NCBI GenBank assembly: GCA_050331715.1
Contig: JBHJGO010000114.1
Span: forward strand, 1-60,463
Source of the DNA: JBHJGO01 sp050331715
GTDB taxonomy: Bacteria; Cyanobacteriota; Cyanobacteriia; Cyanobacteriales; Microcoleaceae
Reading direction: 5' to 3'
Length of the DNA: 60,463 nt
A program made the position numbers and the translations under genes. Of this stretch, positions 35,376 through 44,406 are shown piece by piece. The notes below the pieces were generated by a model. That model did not search any database. It had not been told where the DNA came from and worked only from the letters and a program-made list of their open reading frames with translations. Within the stretch, counting starts at the first letter, position 1. Every line of letters begins with the position of its first letter.

Positions 35376-36035
35376 GTGGTCACTATTCGTCAAGCATCAA
35401 GCTACGTTACGATGATCAACTACTTCCAGGTTGCTGAGAAGGATCAAAGGGAATTTGCCCAGGTTGAAGTTGAAGAAATTGAAAAGTATGGAGCTGAGAT
35501 GGATGGTGCGCTTGCGGCCAGTTTTCATCGTAGTTTGACTGGAAACCGCGTGTTTAACTATGCTCAATGGGAAAGTAAAGAAGCATTGCAAGCATCTCAG
35601 GAAACAGAGGCATTCAAGCAGCATTTGGAGCGGATGAGTCATTTAGACTTTACACCCGATCCAAAAGTCTACGAAATCATTGAGCTGTTTTCCCTAGAAG
35701 AGAATCCTAAAGTTCAGCAAGAGAATACTATCACACCAGTTCTAACGATGGTTTTCACTAGACCTGATACCCAGGCTAAAATTATTGAGTTATTTCAAAA
35801 AGAGTTCAAAGACCATATTATCAGTTCTCAATTTACAGGATTGGTTTCTTCTCATTTACTCCGGAGTAAAGACGGTGAACGGGTTGCCCTTTACACCCAA
35901 TGGAATAATGAAAGCATTACCCTGACTAGGGAGGTTGAAGAACTCAGTCGAACCACCTTGAATCAAATCAAGTCCTTATCGGAAGAGTTTGAATCTTTGG
36001 CTTACGAAGTTGTTGGTGTTTATAACCCTTCATAA
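35376..36035 (+). CDS. Two-domain antibiotic biosynthesis monooxygenase (ABM) family protein
   Basis: 219 residues starting at GTG (MVTIRQASSYVTMINYFQV), with a second possible start at the ATG 12 codons later. Two ferredoxin-like ABM domains: about 12-105 (INYFQV ... FNYAQWESKEALQ) and about 118-215 (LTMVFTRPDTQ ... VALYTQWNNESI). ABM proteins are small cofactor-free oxygenases or heme/quinone-related enzymes, and many are uncharacterised; single-domain members are more common. The GH13 gene follows 97 bp downstream in the same direction. Confidence 0.8.
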   Translation: MVTIRQASSYVTMINYFQVAEKDQREFAQVEVEEIEKYGAEMDGALAASFHRSLTGNRVFNYAQWESKEALQASQETEAFKQHLERMSHLDFTPDPKVYEIIELFSLEENPKVQQENTITPVLTMVFTRPDTQAKIIELFQKEFKDHIISSQFTGLVSSHLLRSKDGERVALYTQWNNESITLTREVEELSRTTLNQIKSLSEEFESLAYEVVGVYNPS

Positions 36036-36132
36036 CAGAAGTACCAAGGGTCAGTTCCATCAGAAAGTTCATCAAGTCAGACCATTAGAGAAATTCATTG
36101 TAAATTCGTTAAAAATTTATCGGGAGAAGTTT

Positions 36133-37767
36133 ATGCTAGATCTTTGGTATAAGGATGCGGTCATCTACTGCATTGATGTCGAGCTATATATGGATGGGAA
36201 TGACGATGGAATTGGAGATTTTGAAGGATTAATTAGTCGTCTGGATCACCTTGCGGGTTTAGGCATCAACTGTATTTGGCTGATGCCATTTTATCCAACT
36301 CCGAATCGGGATAATGGGTACGACGTTAAAGATTACTACAGCGTTGATCCTCGATTAGGAACCCTGGGAGACTTTGTCGAATTCATGCGGCAGGCTAAAA
36401 ATCATGGAATGCGCGTAATTGTTGACTTAGTAATCAACCACACGTCAATTGAGCATCCCTGGTTTCAAGCTGCTTGCAAAGATAAGCAATCTAAATATAG
36501 AAACTACTACGTTTGGTCAGAAGAAAAGCCCACTGATGCTGAGGAAGGAATTATTTTTCCTGGCTATCAAGAGAGTACCTGGACTTATAATCAGGAGGCT
36601 GGAGCCTATTATTTCCATCGCTTCTATAAGCACCAAGCCGACTTAAATATTGCGAATCCTGAGCTACGGGAAGAACTTTACAAAATCATGGGCTTCTGGT
36701 TGGAGTTGGGCATTTCCGGGTTCCGAGTAGATGCGGCTCCCTTCCTGATTGAATTGAAAGGAATTGAAGATCAAGCAGATATTCCCAATCCCTACGAATA
36801 TCTCAAGGACATGCGGGACTTTTTGTCCTGGAGACGAGGCGATGCAATCATTCTGGCGGAGGCAAACGTCAAGATGAAAAATGTTCCTAAGTACTTCGGG
36901 GACGGGGACAAGATGCAGATGCTATTTAGCTTCATGGTGAATCAGTATTTAATTCTGGCCCTGGCACGGGGAGATGCTGACACCCTGAAGCAGGGACTCA
37001 ATGCTCCACCTGAAATCCCAGCGATTGGACAGTGGGCCAACTTTGTTCGCAACCACGATGAATTGTCTCTGGACAAACTATCTGAATCTGAACAGAACGA
37101 AATCCTGGATCAGTTCAACCAGAACAAGGAAGAGGTCTGGATTTATGAGCGGGGAATTCGGCGGCGGTTTCCTCCCCTGGTAGATGGCGATCCGCAACGG
37201 GTTCGTTTGGCCTACAGTTTGATGTTTACCCTACCTGGAACCCCTGTTCTGTTATACGGTGAAGAAATCGGTATGGGCGACGATTTATCGCTAGAACAGC
37301 GCCGTGCGCTCCGAACTCCGATGCAGTGGTCAGGAGAGAAGCAAGGTGGGTTTTCCAGAGCAAACAGCGATCAGCTAATTCGTTCTGTGATTCAAGAAGG
37401 GAAATTCGGCTATCCAAATCTCAATGTAATGGAGCAGCAACGCGACCCAAATTCACTGCTGAACTGGATGGAGCGCGCGATTCGGACTCGAAAGGAATGT
37501 CCAGAATTTGGCTGGGGAGACTGGGAGATCATTGAAACGGATAATCCTGGTGTATTTGCCCACCGTTGCACCTGGCGGGGTAAAACGGTTGCTGCGGTTC
37601 ATAACCTGTCTTCAGAACCCTGCACAGCAACACTGAAACTGAGTCAGGATGAGGATGCTCAGTGGCTAGATCTATTAGGCGATCAAATCTATCAACCCCT
37701 CCAGCAGCCCGAACACCAGCTGAAGCTGGAAGGATACGGCTATCGGTGGCTGAGGATTAGGCATTGA
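36133..37767 (+). CDS. GH13 alpha-glucosyl enzyme, trehalose synthase-like
   Basis: 544 residues from the ATG at 36133 (GGGAGAAG upstream); a longer frame from 35989 overlaps the previous gene and is rejected. TIM barrel with WYKDAVIYCIDVELYMDGN, DLVINHTS (about 98), nucleophile Asp200 (GFRVDAAP), acid/base Glu243 (ILAEANV) and Asp309 (FVRNHDE). The start WYKDAVIY and RTPMQWSG resemble maltose alpha-D-glucosyltransferase/trehalose synthase (TreS, GH13_16), which interconverts maltose and trehalose; other GH13 activities remain possible. Total length is close to TreS without the maltokinase domain. Context: a sugar-metabolism cluster. Confidence 0.85.
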   Translation: MLDLWYKDAVIYCIDVELYMDGNDDGIGDFEGLISRLDHLAGLGINCIWLMPFYPTPNRDNGYDVKDYYSVDPRLGTLGDFVEFMRQAKNHGMRVIVDLVINHTSIEHPWFQAACKDKQSKYRNYYVWSEEKPTDAEEGIIFPGYQESTWTYNQEAGAYYFHRFYKHQADLNIANPELREELYKIMGFWLELGISGFRVDAAPFLIELKGIEDQADIPNPYEYLKDMRDFLSWRRGDAIILAEANVKMKNVPKYFGDGDKMQMLFSFMVNQYLILALARGDADTLKQGLNAPPEIPAIGQWANFVRNHDELSLDKLSESEQNEILDQFNQNKEEVWIYERGIRRRFPPLVDGDPQRVRLAYSLMFTLPGTPVLLYGEEIGMGDDLSLEQRRALRTPMQWSGEKQGGFSRANSDQLIRSVIQEGKFGYPNLNVMEQQRDPNSLLNWMERAIRTRKECPEFGWGDWEIIETDNPGVFAHRCTWRGKTVAAVHNLSSEPCTATLKLSQDEDAQWLDLLGDQIYQPLQQPEHQLKLEGYGYRWLRIRH

Positions 37768-37773
37768 TAGGCT

Positions 37774-37871
37774 AATATAGCCTTTCCAGATCCAGTGAGG
37801 TACAGATTTATGAGGTTGGAGCGCACCGCGCCCCAACCTCCTGTACTCCACCAGCGTTGGAAACGCTGTAG
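37774..37871 (-). repeat. Dispersed ~95-bp element, copy 1 (with strong hairpin)
   Basis: On the minus strand it begins TACAGCGTTTCCAACGCTGG, continues TGGAGTACAGGAGGTTGGGG and ends AAAGGCTATAT. The middle forms a 13-bp stem (37812-37824 with 37828-37840, one mismatch) around ACC. Copies at 56688-56783 and, more diverged, 49170-49263. The end meets a perfect hairpin AGGCTA-ATA-TAGCCT (37769-37783) after the GH13 stop, which may act as its terminator. Confidence 0.85.
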
Positions 37872-38002
37872 TAGCAAATTAACCAAATTAACAGTGTTAA
37901 TATCATCCGATAGGCTGAGGAATATTGAACTGAATTGATGCGCTAATGTACGTGTCATGGACGTGCTTCCATTCAAATTGCCCCCAACCACAGGAGACAG
38001 AG

Positions 38003-38917
38003 ATGACCCCAAGAGTACAAGAGATTCTAAGCTGGTATGGTAGCGATAACCCCGGCACCCTGACCAATCTCGCCTACTTGCTGAATCACGGCAAGTTAGG
38101 TGGAACTGGAAAATTGGTTATTTTGCCCGTCGATCAGGGTTTCGAGCATGGGCCAGCCCGCAGCATTGCCTCCAATCCTCCAGCCTAAGACCCACGCTAT
38201 CATTTTCAGTTGGCAATTGATGCAGGTTGCAATGCCTATGCTGCCCCCCTTGGCTTTTTAGAAGCGGGAGCAAGAGACTTTGCTGGAGACATTCCTTTAA
38301 TTCTCTAGGTGAATGATCATGATGTGCTGTTGGATGAAAAAGACCCATACCAAGCACTGACCGGAAGTGTGTCAGATGCTTTACGCTTAGGTTGTGTTGC
38401 CATTGGATTTACGATCTATCCTGGGTCTACCCATCGTCTAGAAATGTATCAGCAAATTCGGGCCTATGCTGAAGAGGCTAAGCGCTACGGTTTAGCAGTT
38501 ATTATCTGGTCATATCCCCGTGGATCAGGATTGGATAAGTCAGGAGAAACTGCAATTGACGTGATCTCCTACGCAGCACATATCGCTGCACAACTAGGAG
38601 CGCACATTATCAAAGTAAAGTTACCCACTGAACAAGTTGAACAAGCCGCCGCCCGCAAAGTCTACGAACAGGAAAAAGTACCTGTAGATACCCTAGCAAA
38701 AAGGGATCAGCACGAGATTCAATGCACATTTAATGGTCGGCGAATTGTGATTTTCTCAGGAGGAGCAGCCCAGAGCGATGAGGGCTTACTGGACGAGATT
38801 CGCGCTATTCATGAAGGGGGTGGATTTGGCTCAATTATTGGTAGAAACTCTTTCCAACGTCCGAAGGAAGATGCCTTGAAACTGTTAGGAACAATTATGG
38901 ATATTTATCACGCCTGA
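38003..38917 (+). pseudogene. Class I fructose-bisphosphate aldolase with two in-frame stops
   Basis: 305 codons from an ATG with AGGAG seven bases upstream, which matches the usual length of cyanobacterial class I (FbaB/DhnA-type) aldolase. Protein similarity is continuous: GTGKLVILPVDQGFEHGPAR, then TAA at codon 62 where Tyr is usual (NP-P-A-stop-DPRYHFQLAIDAG), then TAG at codon 102 where Lys is usual (PLIL-stop-VNDHD), then IGFTIYPGSTH, SYPRGSG, HIIKVKLPTE and GGGFGSIIGRNSFQRP to the natural end. No frameshift. Both stops are single-base changes from a sense codon. If read through, the enzyme would look functional; without readthrough it is a pseudogene. A GTG directly after the second stop could start a 202-residue fragment. 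Confidence 0.85.
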
Positions 38918-38947
38918 TATTACGAGTTTCTTCATCCGAAGGATTCA

Positions 38948-39328
38948 TTAATCTTCACCACCATACGCCATCGTACTCAGTAAAGCGTTTTCAGCTTGGC
39001 GAGAATCTAGACGAGTATGCTGAACGACGACAGGAATATCAGATTCAATCACGTTGGCAAAAGGTGTGCCAAGAGGAATTGGTGCAGGATGAGTTAAATC
39101 ATTGAACCGTAGATGCTGAGTACGACGGGCTGGGATGGTTTCTCTGTAAGGCCCCACTGGCTCACGATCAGTGAAGTAAATTGTTATTTGTACATGAGCA
39201 TCTTGATCTGATGTATTTAAAAAACAGGCAGTTTCATGACTGGTCAGTTCTGGCTCAGGCCCGTTACTGTAGGCAGGAATATATCCCTCGGCGATGACCC
39301 AACAGGTTTGCCCAACTGATGATTTCAT
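38948..39328 (-). CDS. Anabaena sensory rhodopsin transducer (ASRT) family protein
   Basis: 126 residues, full length. The sequence follows ASRT closely: GQTCWVIAEGYIPAYSNGPE, FLNTSDQDAHVQITIYFTDR, EPVGPYRETIPARRTQHLRF, DIPVVVQHTRLDSRQAENAL. In Anabaena this soluble tetramer is the partner of sensory rhodopsin; the wider superfamily is proposed to bind small molecules, probably sugars, and often lies near carbohydrate genes. No rhodopsin gene is present here, while aldolase, GH13 and GMC genes are, so a sugar-linked role is more likely. The start ATG is at 39328; no strong ribosome site. Confidence 0.92.
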   Translation of the reverse strand: MKSSVGQTCWVIAEGYIPAYSNGPEPELTSHETACFLNTSDQDAHVQITIYFTDREPVGPYRETIPARRTQHLRFNDLTHPAPIPLGTPFANVIESDIPVVVQHTRLDSRQAENALLSTMAYGGED

Positions 39329-39582
39329 GGTGTTATTTCCTAATTCAATCTTTTTCCACTTGATTAACGTTGAAAACTTAACGCTTGAAACTCATCAATC
39401 TCTGAAAACTAAAAGCTTCCAACTTTCAGAGATTCAAAATTACGTATTAGAAATTATTGAGATAAAACTCTATCTGAGAATTTTTTCGATTCTCATTACT
39501 TTCCCAAATATATTCTGTGTCTAATAACATCAAAAACAGAACTAAAGGATACTATTTGTTCATAAAATTTAAACTGGCTTTA

Positions 39583-40140
39583 TCACTCCAACCAATTCGA
39601 CAAACCTAAAGCACTGATACTACCGAGCAGATGTGCCCCAATCAGATTGATATCGGCCAGAATTAGAAATAGATCGAGCGATCGCACTGCATTTTCAGGC
39701 TCATAAACAGCAGTACCCTGAGGCTGAGCGAGGGCTTTAGTCAAAACTGTAACTGTAGTTACTTCTGCGGCCAAAAAAGCCAATAACAATCCTCCTAAAC
39801 TCGTGATCAAACCTACTTTGAGAATATCGCTTACCTCTGCTCGACTGATTTTTTGAGCAGGCAATTTTTCTCGTAATCTTCTGGCAAGACGGGTACAGCG
39901 CCAGGCCCAGTAAACTCTAAATCCCAAAACTACAATTGATACCCCCGCAAAAAACAAGCCCAGACCAATTAAGACATTATTGTTTGCTTCGCTGAAATTA
40001 CGGCTGATAACCACAAGTAATAAAGTGATACCCGCCGCAATCCCCAGAACAAGTTGCACCCAAAAGCTAACTCGGCTGAGAATTCCTAGAACTTTGGCAA
40101 ATTGGGATTTAGAGGGTGTAGAACTGGAAGAACGAGACAT
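39583..40140 (-). CDS. DUF3611 family membrane protein
   Basis: 185 residues from the ATG at 40140. Four hydrophobic helices (about 25-45, 57-80, 110-135, 150-180), with the N-terminal RVSFWVQLVLGIAAGITLLL and ARRLREKLPAQKISRAEV loop characteristic of DUF3611, a family found in cyanobacteria and chloroplast-containing organisms. Function unknown. It starts 15 bp after the stop of the GMC oxidoreductase gene on the same strand, so the two probably share a transcript, although the family is not known to be tied to GMC enzymes. Confidence 0.85.
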   Translation of the reverse strand: MSRSSSSTPSKSQFAKVLGILSRVSFWVQLVLGIAAGITLLLVVISRNFSEANNNVLIGLGLFFAGVSIVVLGFRVYWAWRCTRLARRLREKLPAQKISRAEVSDILKVGLITSLGGLLLAFLAAEVTTVTVLTKALAQPQGTAVYEPENAVRSLDLFLILADINLIGAHLLGSISALGLSNWLE

Positions 40141-40154
40141 ATACAAAGAACGAA

Positions 40155-41675
40155 CTAATTGAACTTTTCTTTCAAATGATCAGCAACCCGCAGGGCATTG
40201 GCAATAATTGTCAATGTGGGATTTACGGCTCCCATGGAAGGGAAAAAGCTGGCATCAACCACATATAAATTCTCAACATCATGGGTGCGACAGTTCAGAT
40301 CCAGCACATTTGTGGCAGCATCACTGCCGAAACGACAGGTTCCAACCTGATGCCAGACGACTCGAATCGGCATCAATTGACTCCAGAACATAAAAAAGCC
40401 GAGTTCTCGCAAATGGTTTTGCCAGACGTTGATCAAATCTCGATGGGGCTTCAGGTTACTTGCAGTGTAGTTAACTCGAATTCTATCTTCGGAAGTCACG
40501 GTGACTCGATTTTCAGAGCGGGGCAAATCTTCGTTGGTTAACCACCAATCAACGGAATGGGCTGCCAGGTATTCCAAAGTTGAACGAGGAGTTGATTCAG
40601 GAGCGAACAAGCTCATCCGTTGCCAATTGGATTTACCCGTTAATTGAATTTGTCCTAGAGGGTAATCCTGCTCTGGCCCCTTGAAATAGAAATCATTCAC
40701 CCCTAACGTTTTCTGAAAGACGCTGTCGTTGGGCTTGTCTGAAATGGAAAATAGAGCAGAATGATTGTGCATCATCAAGTTGCGTCCCACCTGCCCCGAA
40801 GAGTTTGCTAAACCCTGAGGATGTTTGTCATTGGCGGATTTGAGCAGGAGAACGGCTGAATTAATCGCGCCGCAGGACATCACCACCGTGTCAGCAGTGA
40901 AGTGTTCGGTTTGGCCATTCACCTCTGCAATCACCGTTTCCACTCGACTACCCGTCGCGTCCGTTTCTAAGCGAGTCACGTAGGCATTGGTTAATAGCGT
41001 GACGTTATCATGCTGGATGGCCGGATCAACACAGGTAACCTGAGCATCGCACTTGGCATTGACCAGGCAAGGATAGGGATCGCAGGTCTCGCAGCGAATA
41101 CAAGGACGAGCTTGGGGATTTTCTTCGTCTCGATTTAGCGCCAGGGTGAGGTGGAAGGGATGTAGTCCCTGGTCTTCCAAGCCTGCTGCAACTTCAGCAA
41201 TTCGAGGTTCGTGGGCAAACGGTTTGAAGGGATATTCGGCTGAGGCAGAGGGTTCAGTTGGATCTTCACCCCGCTGACCATGGATTTTGAACAAGCTTTC
41301 CGCACGAGTATAGTGGGATTCAAGCTCGTCGTAGGTTAGTTCCCAGGCTGGAGACATTCCATCGTAATGTTGCAATTCTCCGAAGTCTTGCGCTCGCATT
41401 CGCTGCAGAGCCGCACCGTAAACTTTGGTATTCCCCCCGACTCGATAGAAGGCTTCTGGACTAAAGGATTTTCCATCTTTATCCAACCACTCTTCTGTAA
41501 CTTGATAGCGCTGGTTGAGAAAGATTTCGTCGGGATTCCAGTTATCTTTTTCGCGAGGAATGTAATCACCCCGTTCAAGAATGAGAATGTTTTTTCCAGT
41601 GGTCGATAGAGCATAGGCTAGGGTTCCGCCACCTGCTCCAGCTCCAATAATAATGAGGTCGTAGTGTTGAGTCAT
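40155..41675 (-). CDS. GMC family oxidoreductase, copy 1
   Basis: 506 residues. FAD-binding IIIGAGAGGGTLAYAL (about 8-23), LERGD (about 33), GMC signature VGGNTKVYGAALQRMR (about 79-94), and the C-terminal VWHQVGTCRFG with the catalytic His and AVNPTLTIIANALRVADHL with the conserved Asn. These enzymes oxidise alcohol or sugar hydroxyls. An unusual block CIRCETCDPYPC has Cys192, 195, 198 and 203 in CX2CX2CX4C spacing, as in iron-sulfur sites, and is kept in copy 2. No signal peptide. Upstream on the same strand is a Rieske/FAD reductase, a possible electron partner; DUF3611 follows. Confidence 0.92.
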   Translation of the reverse strand: MTQHYDLIIIGAGAGGGTLAYALSTTGKNILILERGDYIPREKDNWNPDEIFLNQRYQVTEEWLDKDGKSFSPEAFYRVGGNTKVYGAALQRMRAQDFGELQHYDGMSPAWELTYDELESHYTRAESLFKIHGQRGEDPTEPSASAEYPFKPFAHEPRIAEVAAGLEDQGLHPFHLTLALNRDEENPQARPCIRCETCDPYPCLVNAKCDAQVTCVDPAIQHDNVTLLTNAYVTRLETDATGSRVETVIAEVNGQTEHFTADTVVMSCGAINSAVLLLKSANDKHPQGLANSSGQVGRNLMMHNHSALFSISDKPNDSVFQKTLGVNDFYFKGPEQDYPLGQIQLTGKSNWQRMSLFAPESTPRSTLEYLAAHSVDWWLTNEDLPRSENRVTVTSEDRIRVNYTASNLKPHRDLINVWQNHLRELGFFMFWSQLMPIRVVWHQVGTCRFGSDAATNVLDLNCRTHDVENLYVVDASFFPSMGAVNPTLTIIANALRVADHLKEKFN

Positions 41676-41742
41676 TGCTAGTATGAAGAGTTAGTTTGGT
41701 AGCTAGTAGTAACCTGTAGGGTGTCATTACTTTCCGTACTGA

Positions 41743-43347
41743 TTAGCTAGCAGAAATCAGTTCTTTTCCTTTCAGCTTTTCTATCCAATCTACATCAGCT
41801 TGCTTTAAGACTTCGGCTTTGGGCATTTTCTGACATCGCATCAATTCGGTAATTGCTGCCACATCTTGGTCTCGATTGCAGCCGAAAACGGCTAGGATTT
41901 GATCCCCTTTCACATAGAAAGCTAGGAACTTTTGTTGATTTAACTCTCCATGAATGATTACCTCATCCCAACTCTCAGCATGTCCGGCATAGCGAAATTG
42001 ATTACCAAACTGTCCTGTCCAGAAGAAGGGAATTCCACAGAACTTCACCTGTTGACCTAACATATTTCGAGCAGCAATTCGTCCATGCTGCATCGCCAAA
42101 CGCCAGTGTTCAATTCGAGTCGCTTCTCCCGTAAGTGCCAGCGGAAATGTTACGACATCACCTGCTCCGTATAATCCTTCTTGAATCTGTAGGTATTCAT
42201 CGGCTCGAATACTTTGATCGTCTTCCAGTTCTACTCCTTCAAGATAGTAGGTCACGGGCTTAACCCCCACTCCAACGACAACTAGATCAGCCGGAATTTC
42301 CTGACCATTGTCTGCCAGAACCGCCTCAACTTTGCCATTCCCCTTGTATTCAGTGGCTTTGGCTTCAAGTACAAACTTGACACCATTCTCTTCATGTAAC
42401 TTCTGAAACATGGCTCCCACTTCTGAACCCAGAATATCCTCGAAAGGAACTGAATCTGGTGAAACCACTGTTACTTCCAAATCCTGTTTACTGAGACTTG
42501 CAGCAACTTCCATACCGATGAAACTGGAACCAACAACTACTGCACGCTTTGCCTGTTCCAAGGCTTCCACCAACTCATCCGCATCCGTAAAGTTTCGCAG
42601 CTTGGAAATATTCTTTAAATCTGACCCCGGTACATCGAGTTCAACTGCGGCCCCGCCAGTTGCCACTAGTAGTGCGTCGTAGTTCATTTCCACACCGTTC
42701 TCCAGCCGTACCAATCGAGCCGCTGGATCAACCTTCGTCACCGCCTGGCCAAACTGCAACTCAATGCCGTATTCCTGGTAGAACTCACAGGAACGCTTCG
42801 GTAAGGAATTCTCGGAGGCACTACCCTGGAGAAACTTCTTGCTCAGTTTTGTCCGGTCGTAGGGAAGGCGAGTCTCCTTAGAAATCAAAATGATTCGTCC
42901 TTCAAATCCCTGTTGCCGCAGGGTTTCAACTGCTGTCATGCCAGCCGCTCCTGCTCCTAGGACGACAAAGGTTCGTTTGTCCGCATCCGGGTTGTAGGTC
43001 ACCATTTTAGGGACTTGCTGCTCTGGAACCGGCTCCGGAAGCTCAACGTAGATATCTTCTCCCTGAATTTCTACGGGGAAACTGGCTAGATTGTCTAAAC
43101 CGAGGGGCTGAGTTTGTTCTCCTGTATGTAGATCAAAACAGGCGTTATGCCAGGGACAAACAACTCGATTTTCATGCAAGACACCCTGAGTTAGAGCAGC
43201 ACCAGAATGGGTACAGCGCAAACTGGTTGCATAAACCTGGTCTTCTACTCTTGCGAGAAGAATCTTTGCTTCTCCAGCAGAGGCAATTTGCATCTGACCA
43301 TCTTCTATATCATTGAGGGTTGCAATTTTAAATCGGTTGGTATTCAT
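41743..43347 (-). CDS. Rieske [2Fe-2S] / FAD-NAD(P) reductase fusion
   Basis: 534 residues. An N-terminal Rieske domain (about 5-105) with ligands Cys45-His47 (CTHSGA) and Cys64-His67 (CPWHNACFD) is fused to a pyridine nucleotide-disulfide-type oxidoreductase: FVVLGAGAAGMTAVETLRQQ (FAD), AVVVGSSFIGMEVAASLSKQ (NAD(P)) and GLYGAGDVVTFP. The C-terminal reductase domain (about 430-534) includes PFFWTGQFGNQFRYAGHAE. The architecture matches the AIF-like/AIFM3 group, which passes electrons from NAD(P)H to an Fe-S centre. It precedes GMC copy 1 by 67 bp on the same strand. Confidence 0.93.
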   Translation of the reverse strand: MNTNRFKIATLNDIEDGQMQIASAGEAKILLARVEDQVYATSLRCTHSGAALTQGVLHENRVVCPWHNACFDLHTGEQTQPLGLDNLASFPVEIQGEDIYVELPEPVPEQQVPKMVTYNPDADKRTFVVLGAGAAGMTAVETLRQQGFEGRIILISKETRLPYDRTKLSKKFLQGSASENSLPKRSCEFYQEYGIELQFGQAVTKVDPAARLVRLENGVEMNYDALLVATGGAAVELDVPGSDLKNISKLRNFTDADELVEALEQAKRAVVVGSSFIGMEVAASLSKQDLEVTVVSPDSVPFEDILGSEVGAMFQKLHEENGVKFVLEAKATEYKGNGKVEAVLADNGQEIPADLVVVGVGVKPVTYYLEGVELEDDQSIRADEYLQIQEGLYGAGDVVTFPLALTGEATRIEHWRLAMQHGRIAARNMLGQQVKFCGIPFFWTGQFGNQFRYAGHAESWDEVIIHGELNQQKFLAFYVKGDQILAVFGCNRDQDVAAITELMRCQKMPKAEVLKQADVDWIEKLKGKELISAS

Positions 43348-43591
43348 TTAACTTTTCCTATTAGCGTCGAGCAATCTTTGTGCCTGTGTTCTGGAGTTGC
43401 GGCCCAATCAGCCGATGATTTAGACACGTGTAGTCTTCAATATGCCTGAAATATAACTTGAGTTAATCTAACTTTAGATGGAAAACCTGAAGAATGCGTA
43501 TATTTTACTAGCATCAAATCTATGTCTTTTGAGAGCTGTAATGCTTTAAAATAACAGCATATATTGCAAGAATATTCTTTTCCCTGAGGTT

Positions 43592-44068
43592 ATGAAGATT
43601 CCTTCCTGGTTGATTATTGCGGGAGTAACGATTGCAGTGGCGGCATTTGCAAATATTCTTTCTCGTCAGGATATTCGATGGTTCAGGCGATTGCAGCGAC
43701 CTCAGTGGTTAACTTTCGAAGGGGCAATTCCTGCTATCTGGATAATTGTTTTTATCTGTGGAGCCTGGTCGGCCTACATCGTTTGGGAAAGCGATCCGGG
43801 TTCTACAAAGACCTGGTTTTTGATGGGATTTTATCTATTAGTTGAGGCTACTATTGTTGCTTACACACCTGTGATGTGCAAGTTGAAAAGTCTTAAGGCG
43901 GGCACAATCATCGGTGCGACGGGGTTTTTCCTGGGTTGTATTTTAACGTTACTTGTTTTGCCAATTGCAAAGTGGGCAGCAATTTTGTTGCTACCCTACT
44001 TACTCTGGAGTCCGGTGGGGACGTTTGTTACCTGGCAGATGATGCAGCTTAATCCAGCAGATGCGTAA
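43592..44068 (+). CDS. TspO/MBR family protein
   Basis: 158 residues with five membrane helices and the Trp-rich tone of TspO: WFRRLQRPQWLTFEGAIPAI, WSAYIVWESDPG, LLPYLLWSPVGTFVTWQMMQ. TspO proteins bind tetrapyrroles and cholesterol-like ligands and in cyanobacteria and proteobacteria influence tetrapyrrole and stress responses. GAGG sits very close to the ATG. It faces the Rieske/FAD gene divergently and its stop touches the stop of the YeaQ-like gene directly (no intervening base). Confidence 0.88.
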   Translation: MKIPSWLIIAGVTIAVAAFANILSRQDIRWFRRLQRPQWLTFEGAIPAIWIIVFICGAWSAYIVWESDPGSTKTWFLMGFYLLVEATIVAYTPVMCKLKSLKAGTIIGATGFFLGCILTLLVLPIAKWAAILLLPYLLWSPVGTFVTWQMMQLNPADA

Positions 44069-44368
44069 CTAGCGTCGGGTTCTTCTACCGCCTCCCGCCA
44101 CTGCTCTGGAAATTAAACCTAGGATAGCTGCAAAGACAGCGGCACCGATAATTGACCAAACAATGGGAAAAGCGTTTCCACCGATATCCAGGGTGAAAAT
44201 GACAGGGAGGGCGAGTTCGCGGGCAATCCAGAGACCGACATAGGCTCCGATTAGACCGACGACGATGGAGGCTAGACATCCTCCAGGAGAATAGCCAACT
44301 AAAGATTGGCCCGCGCTGCCGCAGAGGGCGGCGATGATTAATAGGACTAAAAATTCTAAAAGTGACAT
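44069..44368 (-). CDS. GlsB/YeaQ/YmgE family membrane protein
   Basis: 99 residues with three helices: ALCGSAGQSLVGYSPGGCLA near residue 14, SIVVGLIGAYVGLWIAREL, and IVWSIIGAAVFAAILGLISR, ending in a basic tail GGGRRTRR. This is the transglycosylase-associated/GlsB-like family, induced by envelope or general stress in several bacteria; no enzymatic activity is known. It is read in line with, and 38 bp after, the large transporter gene. Confidence 0.9.
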   Translation of the reverse strand: MSLLEFLVLLIIAALCGSAGQSLVGYSPGGCLASIVVGLIGAYVGLWIARELALPVIFTLDIGGNAFPIVWSIIGAAVFAAILGLISRAVAGGGRRTRR

Positions 44369-44406
44369 TGGAAAATCCTCAGTTAAGGTCTCTATAGTTA
44401 ATGTCT

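Noticed and set aside
35989..36132. N-terminal extension of the GH13 gene
   Set aside because: It overlaps the end of the ABM gene, is not like the family, and the ATG at 36133 has GGGAGAAG upstream.
39294..39524. 76-codon rightward frame over the ASRT start
   Set aside because: It starts in the antisense of a clear gene and has an A/T-rich, low-complexity product.
43207..43449. 80-codon rightward frame across the Rieske gene start
   Set aside because: It is antisense to the Rieske domain and has no independent support.
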